From J051 sp040752255 (GTDB taxonomy: Bacteria > Armatimonadota > Fimbriimonadia > Fimbriimonadales > ATM1), in NCBI GenBank assembly GCA_040752255.1, contig JBFMFD010000004.1, forward strand, positions 1-33,877: a DNA stretch of 33,877 nt, given 5' to 3'. Made by a program: the position numbers and the translations under genes. Below, in pieces: positions 24,258 through 31,475 of the stretch; the stretch's first letter is position 1, and each line of letters starts with the position of its first letter. Under the pieces are notes generated by a model. The model saw only the letters and a list, made by a program, of their open reading frames with translations. It did not search any database and had not been told where the DNA came from.

Positions 24258-24656
24258 ATGCCACACACAATGCGACTCTTGTCGAACCTGGTCGGCTGGT
24301 TCCTCGCCGCTGTCGCCATCGTGACGGGTCTGTCGGGTTTCCGGATTGGTGAAACTGTGCCGTGCCGCGTTGAGTGGTACAGCCAGCCGTGTCCACTGGG
24401 GTGCAGCCCCGAGATGATCGCCGGGAGCGAGAAGTATTGGTGCGTTACTCGGGACGATCTCTGCTGTGTCGCACTTTGCTACCCCTACCGCTGCGAGGAG
24501 CCCGACGGTGACGATTGTGGAGTAGGCGGCTGCGCCGTCTTCGCGGTGAACGGCAGTACGAACGTCGTGTGCCCGGCTCCCGCGACGTGCGATTGCGACG
24601 ATCTGACGGAGTACAACTGCGTTCCGCCGCCTGGCGCTCGAATCAGCCGAAGGTAG
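24258..24656 (+). CDS. Cysteine-rich exported protein B1
   Basis: A 132-residue protein with an N-terminal hydrophobic export segment (MRLLSNLVGWFLAAVAIVTGL) and 14 Cys in the rest. It begins C-x8-C-P-L-G-C, then C-x6-CC-x3-C-x4-C (CVTRDDLCCVALCYPYRC), and ends with a second cluster, CPAPATCDCDDLTEYNC. The spacing matches B2 closely, so the two are homologous. The density of Cys and the paired CC point to a disulfide-knotted extracytoplasmic fold. I do not recognise the family. The ATG lies 6 nt after GGAGG (24247-24251) within the end of A1. A thioredoxin-fold lipoprotein opens the operon and could handle these disulfides. Confidence 0.7.
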   Translation: MPHTMRLLSNLVGWFLAAVAIVTGLSGFRIGETVPCRVEWYSQPCPLGCSPEMIAGSEKYWCVTRDDLCCVALCYPYRCEEPDGDDCGVGGCAVFAVNGSTNVVCPAPATCDCDDLTEYNCVPPPGARISRR

Positions 24657-24671
24657 GAATCCTAATAGCGG

Positions 24672-24700
24672 GGCGGTGCCCGGGGTTCGGATGCACCGCC
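24672..24700 (+). other. Hairpin just upstream of the A2 ribosome site
   Basis: Perfect 8-bp stem GGCGGTGC / GCACCGCC with a 13-nt loop between B1 and A2, ending 8 nt before AAGGAGG. No U-run follows. It could limit or protect the downstream message as an attenuator or processing hairpin; a similar element precedes A3. Confidence 0.5.
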
Positions 24701-24708
24701 TTCACCAC

Positions 24709-24920
24709 AAGGAGGTTAGAAAATGAACACGTTGAAAGTCATCTCTTGGCGAGTGTTGCTCGTCGGGACGGTGTTCGCCGTCATCGTTGCGGGGATCACC
24801 GCGTTTCGGAATCAGAATCAAGGCTACGACTATGAGGCTTCGATAGCGAAGCTTCGGCGGATCGGCCAGGCGCTCCAGCTGTATCGGCAGGAGTGGGGCG
24901 TCAAGCCGGTGGAGGAGCGG
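24709..24920 (+). repeat. Near-identical 212-bp block, copy 2
   Basis: Covers the A2 ribosome site and first 66 codons. It differs from copy 1 at 7 positions, most of them synonymous. Residues RTYSDAGLPP just after the block are still shared with A3; beyond them A2 diverges. Confidence 0.9.
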
Positions 24921-25283
24921 CGCACATACAGCGACGCTGGCCTTCCCCCCTTCATGCTGAACCTGCTCACGAGCCCGTATCGCCCAGATGAAGGGTTCGA
25001 GATCTTTCGCGTTGCGCAGCCGAACGGCTTCTCCCGCTCCGTGGGTACGCACTTGTACCAAGTGTACGTTCCGCCGCAGATTCCGGGAACGGTGCACATC
25101 CCCGCCGATGTGTTCGCGCGGCGTGGCGAGTCACTGCCGGTGCTTGTCGACCTGAACATGAACCCGAAGCAGGACCCCGGTCGGCTCGAGGCAATCGTAC
25201 TACGGCTCGACGGCACGGTTGAGGTCATCTCGTTTGGCTGGACCGATGCTCAGCAGCTGAACGAGGTGCTGATAGAGCAATGA
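24723..25283 (+). CDS. Pilin-like membrane-anchored protein A2 of the A/B array
   Basis: 186 residues, second paralogue. The first 66 residues, including the membrane helix and pilin-like spine, differ from A1 by only a Phe-to-Ile change. From about residue 78 the sequence is largely its own (FMLNLLTSPYRPDEGFEIFRV ... VYVPPQIPGTVHIP), returning to the family pattern at RRGESLPVLVDLN and VLRLDGTVEV. Near identity at the 5' end with strong divergence later is unusual for a simple duplication. The ribosome site AAGGAGGTTAG is the same as for A1. Its stop codon overlaps the B2 start by 4 nt, so A2 and B2 are translationally coupled and probably made in step. Function unknown. Confidence 0.75.
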   Translation: MNTLKVISWRVLLVGTVFAVIVAGITAFRNQNQGYDYEASIAKLRRIGQALQLYRQEWGVKPVEERRTYSDAGLPPFMLNLLTSPYRPDEGFEIFRVAQPNGFSRSVGTHLYQVYVPPQIPGTVHIPADVFARRGESLPVLVDLNMNPKQDPGRLEAIVLRLDGTVEVISFGWTDAQQLNEVLIEQ

Positions 25284-25645
25284 AGGCCGTTCTGTCTGCG
25301 CTCCTAACGCTCGCAGGACTTAGCCTGGTCTGCGCGAACCTAGTCGCTTGGTCCACGGCTGAGCCGCAGTTCGAGTGCTGGGTCAGCTCGCCTTGTCCCA
25401 CCGGCTGTGGTATGAGCGCCGTTCAGAACAAGAAGAAGTGCCTGATGGGGCTCAATGGTGTCTGCTGCTCGGGCCGCTGCATCAGCTACGGTTGCGTGCC
25501 GATAACGATACCGCCTCAGGAGTGCGACGAGTCGGGATGGTGGTGGGCGTGGGACGGCGGGTCGGTGTCGAATGCTAACTGTAGCGCGCCGGGTCTGGGT
25601 CAGCCCTGCGACGACACTGACTATACATGTCACCTGACCCATTAA
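25280..25645 (+). CDS. Cysteine-rich exported protein B2
   Basis: A 121-residue exported protein with signal peptide MKAVLSALLTLAGLSLVCAN and 12 Cys in the mature part. Its Cys pattern parallels B1: C-x5-C-P-T-G-C, then C-x7-CC-x3-C-x4-C (CLMGLNGVCCSGRCISYGC) and a last cluster ending CDDTDYTC (B1: CDDLTEYNC). A Trp-rich loop, GWWWAWDGG, replaces the Gly/Cys loop of B1. Family unknown; a disulfide-rich surface or secreted peptide is the best reading. It is coupled to A2 by ATGA overlap. The first third of the Cys pattern recalls small knotted proteins, but I cannot name one. Confidence 0.68.
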   Translation: MKAVLSALLTLAGLSLVCANLVAWSTAEPQFECWVSSPCPTGCGMSAVQNKKKCLMGLNGVCCSGRCISYGCVPITIPPQECDESGWWWAWDGGSVSNANCSAPGLGQPCDDTDYTCHLTH

Positions 25646-25649
25646 GCAT

Positions 25650-25682
25650 GGCAGCATCGGTGCTCACCTCATCGGTGCTGCC
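25650..25682 (+). other. Hairpin just upstream of the A3 ribosome site
   Basis: GGCAGCA / TGCTGCC form a 7-bp stem enclosing a partly self-complementary loop; the sequence CATCGGTGCT also occurs twice in it as a direct repeat. It ends 5 nt before the AAGGAGG of A3, the same position as the hairpin ahead of A2. No U-run follows. Confidence 0.45.
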
Positions 25683-25687
25683 CAACT

Positions 25688-25899
25688 AAGGAGGTAAGAA
25701 AATGAAAACGTTGAAAGTCATCTCTTGGCGAGCTTTGCTCGTCGGAACCGTGGTCGCCGTCGCAGCGGCGGGGATAACGGCATTTCGGAATCAGAATCAA
25801 GGGTACGACTACGAAGCCTCGATTGCGAAGCTGCGGCGGATCGGCCAGGCGCTCCAGCTGTATCGGCAGGAGTGGGGCGTCAAGCCGATGGAGGAGCGG
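25688..25899 (+). repeat. Near-identical 212-bp block, copy 3
   Basis: Covers the A3 ribosome site and first 66 codons. It has 19 differences from copy 1, clustered in the membrane-helix codons; the last 75 bp differ at only one position. Older than, or less homogenised than, copies 1 and 2. Confidence 0.88.
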
Positions 25900-26274
25900 C
25901 GCACATACAGCGACGCCGGCCTTCCACCGTCGCTGGCGGTGCTTTATTCGCCGGCATACGGCAGCAAGCCCTGGCACATCGAGAAGGGCTATTTCAAGGT
26001 CGCTGCACCGCAGAAGCCCTTTGATAAGGCCGCCATGCACTTCGTTCCTCTATTCCTGACAGAGGAGTTTCAGCGTCGCGGCTATCCGGAACGGTATGTC
26101 GAGGCGTTGCGGGGCCGAGGCGAGATGCTTCCGGTCTTCGCCGACCTGAATGCGAACTCGGTCGCAGAGTATGCCGGTAATCGGAACCTGCGGGCAGTGG
26201 TGTTGCGACTGAACGGCGCGGTCGAAGTCGTAGAGTACTCATCGACCGACCAGTGGGACCTCTGGAACCGATAA
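25702..26274 (+). CDS. Pilin-like membrane-anchored protein A3 of the A/B array
   Basis: 190 residues, third paralogue, starting MKTLKVISWRALLVGTVVAV. The membrane helix and the LRRIGQALQLYRQEWGVKP spine are conserved, as are RTYSDAGLPP and the end patterns RGEMLPVFADLN and VLRLNGAVEV. The stretch between (SLAVLYSPAYGSKPWHIEKGYFKV ... FQRRGYPERYVEAL) is its own. Unlike A1 and A2, it has no Cys-rich partner: the next 140 bp hold no credible gene, only short inverted repeats (GGTCG/CGACC and CCGCGA/TCGCGG near 26322-26360) that may end the transcript. A lost B gene or a solitary role are both possible. Confidence 0.73.
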   Translation: MKTLKVISWRALLVGTVVAVAAAGITAFRNQNQGYDYEASIAKLRRIGQALQLYRQEWGVKPMEERRTYSDAGLPPSLAVLYSPAYGSKPWHIEKGYFKVAAPQKPFDKAAMHFVPLFLTEEFQRRGYPERYVEALRGRGEMLPVFADLNANSVAEYAGNRNLRAVVLRLNGAVEVVEYSSTDQWDLWNR

Positions 26275-26418
26275 CGCATCAGAGAACAGCAATGTGTACA
26301 TGATCTCGAACTGTGGTGCCGGTCGAGAGTGGCGACCAATCCGCGAGTCGCGGCAAAGTCCCAGCCCGGCGCAGGTTCAGGCGCAGCAATGACCCGCACC
26401 TTCCGGTAACCTCCGCCC

Positions 26419-26796
26419 ATGCCGGCGTGGGTGTACGTTGGAGCAGGCGGGTTCCTTGGTGCGGTCGCTCGGTGGGCGCTATCGGGCGCAATAGCGAGGG
26501 CTGCCGGAGCCTCGTTCCCGTTCGGCACGCTTGCCGTCAACGTGCTCGGCAGCCTGCTCATCGGCGTCCTGATGGGGCTGGTCGAGCACCGCGGGGTCTT
26601 CAGTCCTGAGCAGCGACAGTTCCTCATCATCGGCGGCCTCGGAGGGTTCACCACGTTCTCCACGTTCAGCCACGAGACGCTCGCGCTTCTCCGGAACGGC
26701 GAGCATGCGCTCGCCGCGCTCAACATCGTGGGGAGCGTCGGGGCGTGCCTTCTCGCCGTGGCGCTCGGGTGGATGCTGGCGAAGGCGGTGACATGA
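26419..26796 (+). CDS. crcB: Fluoride ion channel CrcB/Fluc
   Basis: Small membrane channel that exports fluoride as a dual-topology dimer; 125 residues with four membrane helices. Family motifs are GAGGFLGAVARW in helix 1, FPFGTLAVNVLGSLLIG in helix 2 (the conserved Asn), and GGLGGFTTFSTFSHE in helix 3 (the Phe-lined pore and sodium site). The helix 4 segment ALNIVGSVGACLLAVALGWML is typical. The ATG has no clear ribosome site. I looked upstream for the crcB-type fluoride riboswitch and did not see its GGNGATGG and CTGATG elements. It is followed by a DUF190 gene, a common neighbour of crcB. Confidence 0.93.
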   Translation: MPAWVYVGAGGFLGAVARWALSGAIARAAGASFPFGTLAVNVLGSLLIGVLMGLVEHRGVFSPEQRQFLIIGGLGGFTTFSTFSHETLALLRNGEHALAALNIVGSVGACLLAVALGWMLAKAVT

Positions 26797-26806
26797 GGAG
26801 GCGAGA

Positions 26807-27157
26807 ATGAAAACCGAAGGCGAGGGCAGCTTGCTGCGAATCTTCATCGGCGAGTCCGACCGGTGGCACGGCGTTCCGCTCTATGAGGCGATCATCCGCA
26901 AGGCGCGGGAGGCGGGGCTCGCGGGCGCGACCGCCTGGCGAGGCATCCAGGGATTCGGAAAGCACAGCGTCATCCACACAACCAACATCCTTCGCCTGTC
27001 CACCGACCTTCCGATCATCGTCGAAATCGTTGACGGCAGCGAGAAGATCGAGGCGTTCCTGCCGACCCTCGACGAGATGGTGCAGGAAGGCATGATCACG
27101 GTGGAGAAGGCGCACATCGTCGCCTATCGCAGCGGGGACTCGCCAAGCGAGACATAA
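26807..27157 (+). CDS. DUF190 family protein (PII-like fold), CrcB neighbour
   Basis: A 116-residue soluble protein of the DUF190 family, often encoded beside crcB and thought to resemble PII signal proteins in fold; a role in fluoride channel control is inferred only from this pairing. Recognisable stretches are RIFIGESDRWHGVPLYEAIIRKAREAGLAGATAWRG split by the usual turns, GFGKHSVIHTTNILRLS, PIIVEIVD and ITVEKAHIVAY. It starts 10 nt after the crcB stop with GGAGG at 26797-26801, so the two form an operon. Confidence 0.88.
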   Translation: MKTEGEGSLLRIFIGESDRWHGVPLYEAIIRKAREAGLAGATAWRGIQGFGKHSVIHTTNILRLSTDLPIIVEIVDGSEKIEAFLPTLDEMVQEGMITVEKAHIVAYRSGDSPSET

Positions 27158-27186
27158 TCGCCACAGCACCACGAGGTTACAGCCGC

Positions 27187-27339
27187 ATGCCGTCGAGTCG
27201 CCACCGGCACAAGGGGAAGCAGCACCACCCGGGGCGGAAGACCCGCCCGGGCAGGGGCAGAGCGTCGCTCATCGTCGCGGTTGCCGCTCTGGTGGTCGCG
27301 CTCGCGCTCTTCGTCTACTTTTCAAACCGGAGCGGCTGA
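27187..27339 (+). CDS. Small basic single-pass membrane protein, 50 residues
   Basis: A short gene of 51 codons. The N-terminal half is very basic (HRHKGKQHHPGRKTRPGRGR), followed by one clean membrane helix (ASLIVAVAALVVALALFVYF) and SNRSG at the end. Codons favour G/C at third positions, and it fits the gap between the DUF190 gene (27157) and recG (27347) with only 7 nt to recG. The ribosome site is weak (ACGAGG about 13 nt upstream). The His/Arg-rich cytosolic side could contact nucleic acid or phospholipid. Not recognised; it may be an unannotated microprotein. Confidence 0.55.
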   Translation: MPSSRHRHKGKQHHPGRKTRPGRGRASLIVAVAALVVALALFVYFSNRSG

Positions 27340-27346
27340 CGAACCC

Positions 27347-29428
27347 ATGGAGACCGCGCGCTACAAGCCCGATACGGAAGTGCAGTTCGTCAAGGGAGTC
27401 GGTCCCAAAATCGCGGCTCACCTCGCGAAGATGGGCGTCGAGACGGTTCGAGACCTGCTGTACCTCTTGCCGCGACGGTACGAGGACCGCACCAACCTCA
27501 AGCGGATGGCCGACGTTCGCCCCGGCGAGACGGTAACGCTGCGCGGCAGACTCATTGAATTGCAGACCCAGAACCGGGGCGGGAGGCTCATCATCATCAA
27601 GGCTGCGATCAGCGACGGCTCCGGAGCGATTCGCCTGGTCTGGTTCAACCAGAGATGGGTCCACCAAACTCTGGCAAGGGCAGGCGCGCCGGAACTTGTG
27701 GTTTACGGTCAGGTGAAGGAGGGCGTGTGGGGGCTGCAAATCGAATCGCCCGAGTGGGAAATCGTCGAGTCGGACGACGCCCAAGACGGCTTTGCGAGCA
27801 TCGTGCCGGTCTATCCGCTCACGGAGAAGATCTCGCAGAAGGTCATGCGCCGGATCACAGGCTCAGCGCTGCAGTTGGTCGAGGTGCTTCCCGACCCCCT
27901 GCCCGCCCGCCTGCTCAAGGAGTACCGCTTGCCATCGCTGCCGACGGCGCTTGAGCAGGTCCACCGCCCCGAGTCGTTCGAGTCCGCACAGCGCGCGCGG
28001 CGGCGCCTCGTCTTCGAGGAGTTCTTCACCTTGCAACTCCACCTTTGCATGCGGCATCAGGAGATGGGGCGAGAGAGCGGCATCTCGTTCTCGGCGGACG
28101 ACCTCGTGCTGGAGGAGCTCCAGGGCGTCCTACCCTGGCCGCTCACCGACGCCCAGAGGCGAGTGATCGCGGAGATCTACGCCGACATGCGCGCGCCGCA
28201 CCCGATGAACCGACTGCTCCAGGGGGATGTGGGCAGCGGCAAGACGGTCGTGGCGGCAGCGGCGATGCTCGCCGCCATCCGAAGCGGCTATCAGGCGGCG
28301 GTGATGGTGCCGACGGAGATCCTCGCCGAGCAGCATTACTTCAACCTCACCCGTCTGCTCGAGCCGCTCGGCTTGGACGTGGAACTGCTGGTCGGCAAGC
28401 TCACGAAGCGACAAAAGGACGCTGCCCTGGGGCGAACCGCCTCGGGGGCAGCGAACATCGCCGTGGGCACGCACGCTCTCATCCAGGAGGGGGTGGAGTT
28501 CAAGCGGCTTGGCTTGGTCGTCGTGGACGAGCAGCACCGCTTCGGCGTCCTGCAGCGAGCGAGCCTGAGGGCGAAGGGGTACGGCAACCCGGATGTCCTG
28601 GTCATGACCGCAACGCCGATACCGAGGACGCTGACGTTGACCCTCTACGGTGACCTCGACCTCAGCGTGATTGACCAGATGCCGCCCGGCAGGAAGGCGA
28701 TCAAGACCCACTGGAAGAGGCCGGAAGACCGCGAGGCGGTCTACGAGGGAGTGCGAACGCTCATCGAGCGAGGCGCGCAGGCGTACATCGTCTGCCCCCT
28801 CATCGAAGGAAGCGAGAAAATGCAGGCGCAGGCCGCGACGGAACTGTTCAGAGAGGTTAGCGAGCGGCACCTCAAGGGTCTTCGCGTAGGGCTGCTCCAT
28901 GGTCAGATGAAGGCGGCGGAGAAGGAAGCAGCCATGGAGGCGTTCCGAAAGGGCGAGACGCACGCCCTGGTCAGCACGACGGTCATCGAGGTTGGGGTGG
29001 ACGTTCCGAACGCAACCGTGATGGTCATCGAAGACGCGAACCGGTTCGGCCTGGCGCAACTCCATCAGTTGCGCGGTCGAGTGGGAAGGGGAGAGGCGCA
29101 AAGCTACTGCGTCCTGATCGCCAAGGCGACCACTCCCGAAGCGGAGGAGCGGCTTCGCGCCCTGGTCGAAACGACCGACGGCTTCCGCATAGCCGAGGCG
29201 GACCTCAGAATCCGCGGGCCGGGTGAACTGTTCGGCACCAAGCAGGCGGGGCACTTTGACTTCAAGGTCGCCGACCTGCTCAAAGACGGCAAACTGCTCG
29301 AAGAAGCGCGCCAAGCCGCTTTGAGGTTCCTCGAAAGCCACCCGCGCCTTGAAGGCGCCGACCTCGAGCCGCTGAGGGAGGCGGTCGCCGAGGTTGCGCA
29401 CCGGGTCGCGCAGACGGACGTGAGTTAG
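27347..29428 (+). CDS. recG: ATP-dependent DNA helicase RecG
   Basis: Branch-migration helicase that rescues stalled forks and processes Holliday junctions, 693 residues. The N-terminal wedge domain starts with VQFVKGVGPKIAAHLAKMGV and includes an OB fold (VTLRGRLIEL ... VYGQV). Helicase motifs are Walker A GDVGSGKT (near residue 293), DEQH at about 393 (VVVDEQHRFGVLQ), motif III TATPIPRTLTLTLYGDLD, and VSTTVIEVGVDVPNATVMVIEDANRFGLAQLHQLRGRVGRG in its usual parts. The C-terminus ends in the family pattern ADLRIRGPGELFGTKQAG. The start ATG at 27347 is preferred over an in-frame ATG at 27281, which lies inside the microprotein gene and adds unrelated residues. Identity is secure. Confidence 0.96.
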   Translation: METARYKPDTEVQFVKGVGPKIAAHLAKMGVETVRDLLYLLPRRYEDRTNLKRMADVRPGETVTLRGRLIELQTQNRGGRLIIIKAAISDGSGAIRLVWFNQRWVHQTLARAGAPELVVYGQVKEGVWGLQIESPEWEIVESDDAQDGFASIVPVYPLTEKISQKVMRRITGSALQLVEVLPDPLPARLLKEYRLPSLPTALEQVHRPESFESAQRARRRLVFEEFFTLQLHLCMRHQEMGRESGISFSADDLVLEELQGVLPWPLTDAQRRVIAEIYADMRAPHPMNRLLQGDVGSGKTVVAAAAMLAAIRSGYQAAVMVPTEILAEQHYFNLTRLLEPLGLDVELLVGKLTKRQKDAALGRTASGAANIAVGTHALIQEGVEFKRLGLVVVDEQHRFGVLQRASLRAKGYGNPDVLVMTATPIPRTLTLTLYGDLDLSVIDQMPPGRKAIKTHWKRPEDREAVYEGVRTLIERGAQAYIVCPLIEGSEKMQAQAATELFREVSERHLKGLRVGLLHGQMKAAEKEAAMEAFRKGETHALVSTTVIEVGVDVPNATVMVIEDANRFGLAQLHQLRGRVGRGEAQSYCVLIAKATTPEAEERLRALVETTDGFRIAEADLRIRGPGELFGTKQAGHFDFKVADLLKDGKLLEEARQAALRFLESHPRLEGADLEPLREAVAEVAHRVAQTDVS

Positions 29429-29438
29429 AATCCCCCCG

Positions 29439-31346
29439 ATGCGCATCGGCTGCGATACCGGCGGGACGTTCACGGACTTTGTCGTTGACGACGGCAAAGA
29501 GGTCGTGGCATTCAAAGTCCCCAGCCGCCCGCGCGCACCCGCCGAAGCCGTCGCCGAAGGCGTCCAAAAGGTGGGAGGCGGCGACTGCCTGCTGCTCCAC
29601 GGCACGACCGTGGCGACGAACGCAATCCTTGAAGGGAAGGGAGCAAGAACCGCGCTCGTGCTCAACCGAGGCTTCGAAGACCTCCTGACCATCGGGAGGC
29701 AGACGCGCCCCGACCTCTACGACCTTTGTCCAATCCAGGAGCCGCCGATCGCTCGTGAGGATGTTTTCACCTTGCCGGGACGGCTGGCGTCGGACGGTAG
29801 GGAACTCGAGCCGCTCGACCTCCGCGAGCTGGACCCCGCCGCGCTCTCGGGCTATGAGGCTGTGGCGGTCTGTCTCCTGTTCTCCTATGTGAACCCGGAG
29901 CACGAGCGCGCGGTTGGGGAGCACGTCGGCAGCGGGCGGTTCCTGTCGCTCTCGCACCAAGTTTCCCCTGAAATCCGCGAGTACGAGCGAGCCTGCGCGA
30001 CCCTCCTGAACGCCCGCGTGGGGCCCGTGGTGGGGCGGTATCTCCGCGATCTGGGAGCGATCGAGGGGGTCGGGCAGGTGCGCATCATGTCGTCCGGGGG
30101 TGGGCTGGTTGCGCCCGAGGTCTGCGTCGAGGTGCCGCTGCGGACCATTCTCAGCGGCCCTGCTGCGGGCGTGATGGCGACCGCGCATCTCGCCGAGGCG
30201 ATGGGCATGGGGGATCGCCCCATCGTGGCATTCGACATGGGCGGGACGAGTACGGATGTCGCTCTGGTGCACGGCGGCCCGGGATTCACATCCATCGCAG
30301 AGGTCGCCGGCTTGAAGGCGCGGCTCCACCAGGTCGCGGTGCACACGATCGGCTGCGGGGGCGGCTCGGTGGCGTGGCTCGATTCGGCGGGCGCGCTCCG
30401 CGTCGGGCCGCACAGCGCCGGCGCCGACCCAGGGCCCGCACTCTACGGCTCGAGCATCCCTACGGTAACCGACGCAAACTATGTCCTGGGGCGGTTGCCG
30501 CTTGGGCAGTTTGGGGGCGGATCTGACTTGCGGCTCGTGCCGGAGGGGAGCCTGCGAGCAGTTGCGGACCTCGAGGCGAAGGTTGGGCGGGGAGGCGTGG
30601 CGGAGGCTGTGGTGGCGCTGGCGGAGGCGCAGATGGCGCGGGCGATCCGACGCGTTACTTCGGAGCGCGGGGTGGACCCGGGGGAGTGCGCTCTCGTCGC
30701 CTACGGGGGAGCGGGGCCTATGCACGCATGTGGAGTCGCCGAGCAATTGGGCATCGGGACCGTGCTCGTGCCCTTGCTGCCCGGCGTGTTCTCGGCGTGG
30801 GGTCTATTGGTCAGCCCTGAAGTGGCGGAGGCGGGTCGGACGGTGATAGGCGTGCACGGCGCCGAGGAGTGGAACGCGGTCTACTCCGACCTCGAAGACC
30901 AGGCGCGGGCTGAAATGAACAGGTGGGACGCGGCGCAACGCCTCGCAGAGATGCGCTACAAGGGGCAGAGCCACAGCCTCGAAGTGGACGCGGGGGGGAG
31001 CCATGAGGACGCTCGAAGGCGGTTTGAGCAGGAGCACGAGCGGCTGTTCGGCGTTCGGCGGGAGGGAGTCCGAGTGGAGTGGGTTACGGCTCGGGTGCGT
31101 CTTTCCCGTCTCGCCGCTGCGCCGTCGCCGCTGAAAGTTGTCGGGTCGCCCAGGTCTTCGGAGAAGAGCAGGGTTTGGTTCGGTGAGTGGGTCGAGGCGG
31201 AGAGCATCGCCCGCGCGGGGCTGGAGGTCGGCGAGCGGGTTCGGGGCGGGGCGTTGCTCTACCAGGCGGACGCGACCACGGTGCTTCCGCCCGGCTGGGA
31301 AGCGGAGGCGACGCCACTTGCGCTCGTCTGTCGCCGCATGTCCTAG
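29439..31346 (+). CDS. Hydantoinase/oxoprolinase family protein, HyuA-type subunit
   Basis: An ATP-dependent ring-opening enzyme subunit related to HyuA and 5-oxoprolinase A, 635 residues. The ASKHA-type ATP fold shows CDTGGTFTDFV at the N-terminus, LLLHGTTVATNAIL, and a second phosphate motif AFDMGGTSTDVAL near residue 268. Other family signatures are SGPAAGVMA, TIGCGGGSVAW, GPHSAGADPGPALYG, TDANYVLGRL and AYGGAGPMHACGVA. The C-terminus (RYKGQSHSLEV ... FEQEHERLFG) matches the family too. HyuA normally works with HyuB; no hyuB follows here, so the partner is elsewhere or missing. Substrate (hydantoin, 5-oxoproline, acetone-like) cannot be told. It begins 10 nt after recG. Confidence 0.9.
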   Translation: MRIGCDTGGTFTDFVVDDGKEVVAFKVPSRPRAPAEAVAEGVQKVGGGDCLLLHGTTVATNAILEGKGARTALVLNRGFEDLLTIGRQTRPDLYDLCPIQEPPIAREDVFTLPGRLASDGRELEPLDLRELDPAALSGYEAVAVCLLFSYVNPEHERAVGEHVGSGRFLSLSHQVSPEIREYERACATLLNARVGPVVGRYLRDLGAIEGVGQVRIMSSGGGLVAPEVCVEVPLRTILSGPAAGVMATAHLAEAMGMGDRPIVAFDMGGTSTDVALVHGGPGFTSIAEVAGLKARLHQVAVHTIGCGGGSVAWLDSAGALRVGPHSAGADPGPALYGSSIPTVTDANYVLGRLPLGQFGGGSDLRLVPEGSLRAVADLEAKVGRGGVAEAVVALAEAQMARAIRRVTSERGVDPGECALVAYGGAGPMHACGVAEQLGIGTVLVPLLPGVFSAWGLLVSPEVAEAGRTVIGVHGAEEWNAVYSDLEDQARAEMNRWDAAQRLAEMRYKGQSHSLEVDAGGSHEDARRRFEQEHERLFGVRREGVRVEWVTARVRLSRLAAAPSPLKVVGSPRSSEKSRVWFGEWVEAESIARAGLEVGERVRGGALLYQADATTVLPPGWEAEATPLALVCRRMS

Positions 31347-31428
31347 TCTGGCAGACCATAGAGCGCGCAATCACCAGAGGGGAGCAAAGACATAGCGAAC
31401 CGAGGAATCCGCAAAGTTGAACTTGGAC

Positions 31429-31447
31429 ACCCTGTATAATTCAGGGT
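31429..31447 (+). promoter_or_regulatory. Promoter -10 box inside a perfect inverted repeat (candidate operator)
   Basis: ACCCTG (31429-31434) and CAGGGT (31442-31447) are perfect 6-bp arms around TATAATT, so the consensus -10 TATAAT (31435-31440) is in the centre. No good -35 is seen at the usual distance; TTGAAC lies only 12 nt upstream. A dyad over the -10 box is a classical repressor layout, and poor -35 suggests an activator. Transcription would begin near 31446. Confidence 0.55.
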
Positions 31448-31471
31448 TGCGCTGACGCAACGGGGGGGGGG
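31446..31471 (+). promoter_or_regulatory. 5' hairpin followed by a run of 10 G before the start codon
   Basis: GTTGCG-CTGA-CGCAAC (31446-31461) is a 6-bp stem with a tetraloop at the predicted 5' end of the transcript. It is directly followed by G10 (31462-31471), which ends 4 nt before the ATG. The G-run occupies the ribosome-site position, and a change in its length would alter spacing or accessibility. Confidence 0.6.
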
Positions 31472-31475
31472 TAGC

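Noticed and set aside
23674..25899. The 212-bp repeats as a CRISPR or insertion element
   Set aside because: They are coding, too long and too far apart for CRISPR repeats, and lack terminal inverted repeats or a transposase.
26288..26391. Short frame after A3 as a remnant of a B-type gene
   Set aside because: Only about 30 codons, one Cys, no signal peptide and no ribosome site.
27281..27346. N-terminal extension of RecG
   Set aside because: It overlaps the microprotein frame and has no homology; ATG 27347 fits the family start.
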